Made by a program: the position numbers and the translations under genes. DNA of 6,928 bases from Methanobacteriota archaeon (GTDB lineage Archaea; Hydrothermarchaeota; Hydrothermarchaeia; Hydrothermarchaeales; BMS3B), in contig JAADFH010000019.1 in NCBI GenBank assembly GCA_013152995.1, positions 1-6,928 of the forward strand. Reading direction: 5' to 3'. Positions within the stretch are counted from its first letter, which is position 1. Each line of letters begins with the position of its first letter. Below the pieces are notes generated by a model that worked only from the letters and a program-made list of their open reading frames with translations, ran no database searches and was not told the origin of the DNA. Positions 6,677-6,928 of this stretch are shown one piece after another.

Positions 6677-6701
6677 GGCTGACCTCTCATGCCTCATTTG
6701 C

Positions 6702-6928
6702 CTACTCCACCTGCACCAGCCTGAGCTTTATTGTCAGCACAGGTGTAACCGGGTCAGAGGTGCGCAGGTATATGCTGCGGATAACCAGCCCCCTGAGGTC
6801 GCTGTGCACAGTGGGGTCGTAGTATATGCGCAGCACCGCGCTCTCCCCCGGCTCAAGAGCCACGTTTATGCTGCCTGCCTCCATCCCGTACCTCTCGCTC
6901 TCATAGCCGCGGTACACCAGCGAGGCGG
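6702..6928 (-). CDS. DUF1573-like beta-sandwich protein, C-terminal end (cut by window edge)
   Basis: The last 74 residues of a gene that enters from the right edge. The pattern INVALEPGESAVLRIYYDP ... RSIYLRTSDPVTPVLTIKL matches the closing strands of DUF1573-type, ASH/MSP-like immunoglobulin folds, where 'PGE-x-A-x-(I/L)-x-(V/I)-x-(Y/F)-(D/N)-P' is followed by 'S-x-D-P-x-x-P'. In other organisms DUF1573 proteins are usually exported or membrane-anchored; any signal or anchor here would lie in the missing N-terminal part. The biochemical role of the family is not established. It ends 25 bases before the CopZ-like gene on the same strand, so the two are probably cotranscribed. An internal GTG at 6917 is unlikely to be the start, because the frame is open to the window edge and a 71-residue product would lack the first half of the fold. 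Confidence 0.7.
   Translation of the reverse strand, partial: ASLVYRGYESERYGMEAGSINVALEPGESAVLRIYYDPTVHSDLRGLVIRSIYLRTSDPVTPVLTIKLRLVQVE

Overview
The window most likely comes from an archaeon, probably a cytochrome-c-producing euryarchaeote. Three things point that way: a group II (thermosome/CCT-type) chaperonin, an archaeal TATA/BRE-like element upstream of the main operon, and purine-rich Shine-Dalgarno sites, some of them overlapping the stop codon of the preceding gene. The DNA is fairly GC-rich with frequent AGG (Arg) and ATA (Ile) codons. I cannot name a genus from the sequence. The layout is two minus-strand blocks flanking one plus-strand operon.

Region 1 (1-914, minus strand) is part of a system I cytochrome c maturation operon read leftward: ccmC (heme handling/export membrane protein), a 42-residue ccmD-like protein, and the N-terminal part of a probable ccmE heme chaperone cut by the window edge. 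The genes are 3 and 6 bases apart.

Region 2 (915-1122) is the divergent intergenic region. It holds a TATA/BRE-like element for the plus-strand operon, two similar near-palindromes on either side of that element, a 6-bp hairpin in the leader and a strong Shine-Dalgarno.

Region 3 (1123-5987, plus strand) is a tight three-gene operon: a CbbQ/NirQ/NorQ-type MoxR AAA+ ATPase, its usual partner, a large CbbO/NorD-type von Willebrand A protein with an intact MIDAS, and a divergent group II chaperonin subunit. The first two form the known remodelling pair that activates enzymes such as Rubisco or nitric oxide reductase. The third gene is the unusual part. It keeps the overall chaperonin plan and the putative catalytic aspartate, but it has altered nucleotide-site motifs and a strongly basic C-terminal tail where thermosomes usually have a Gly/Met-rich one. 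Together they look like a candidate enzyme-maturation module. No obvious client enzyme lies in the window.

Region 4 (5997-6928, minus strand) converges on the operon with only 9 bases between stop codons. It holds a CopZ-like copper chaperone (Cys-rich [2Fe-2S]/Zn domain plus HMA domain) with an apparent single-base frameshift near 6560-6563, and upstream of it the C-terminal end of a DUF1573-like protein cut by the window edge. Heme insertion, copper delivery and AAA+/VWA activation in one neighbourhood suggest a role in assembling a metal-containing respiratory enzyme; this is inference from context only.
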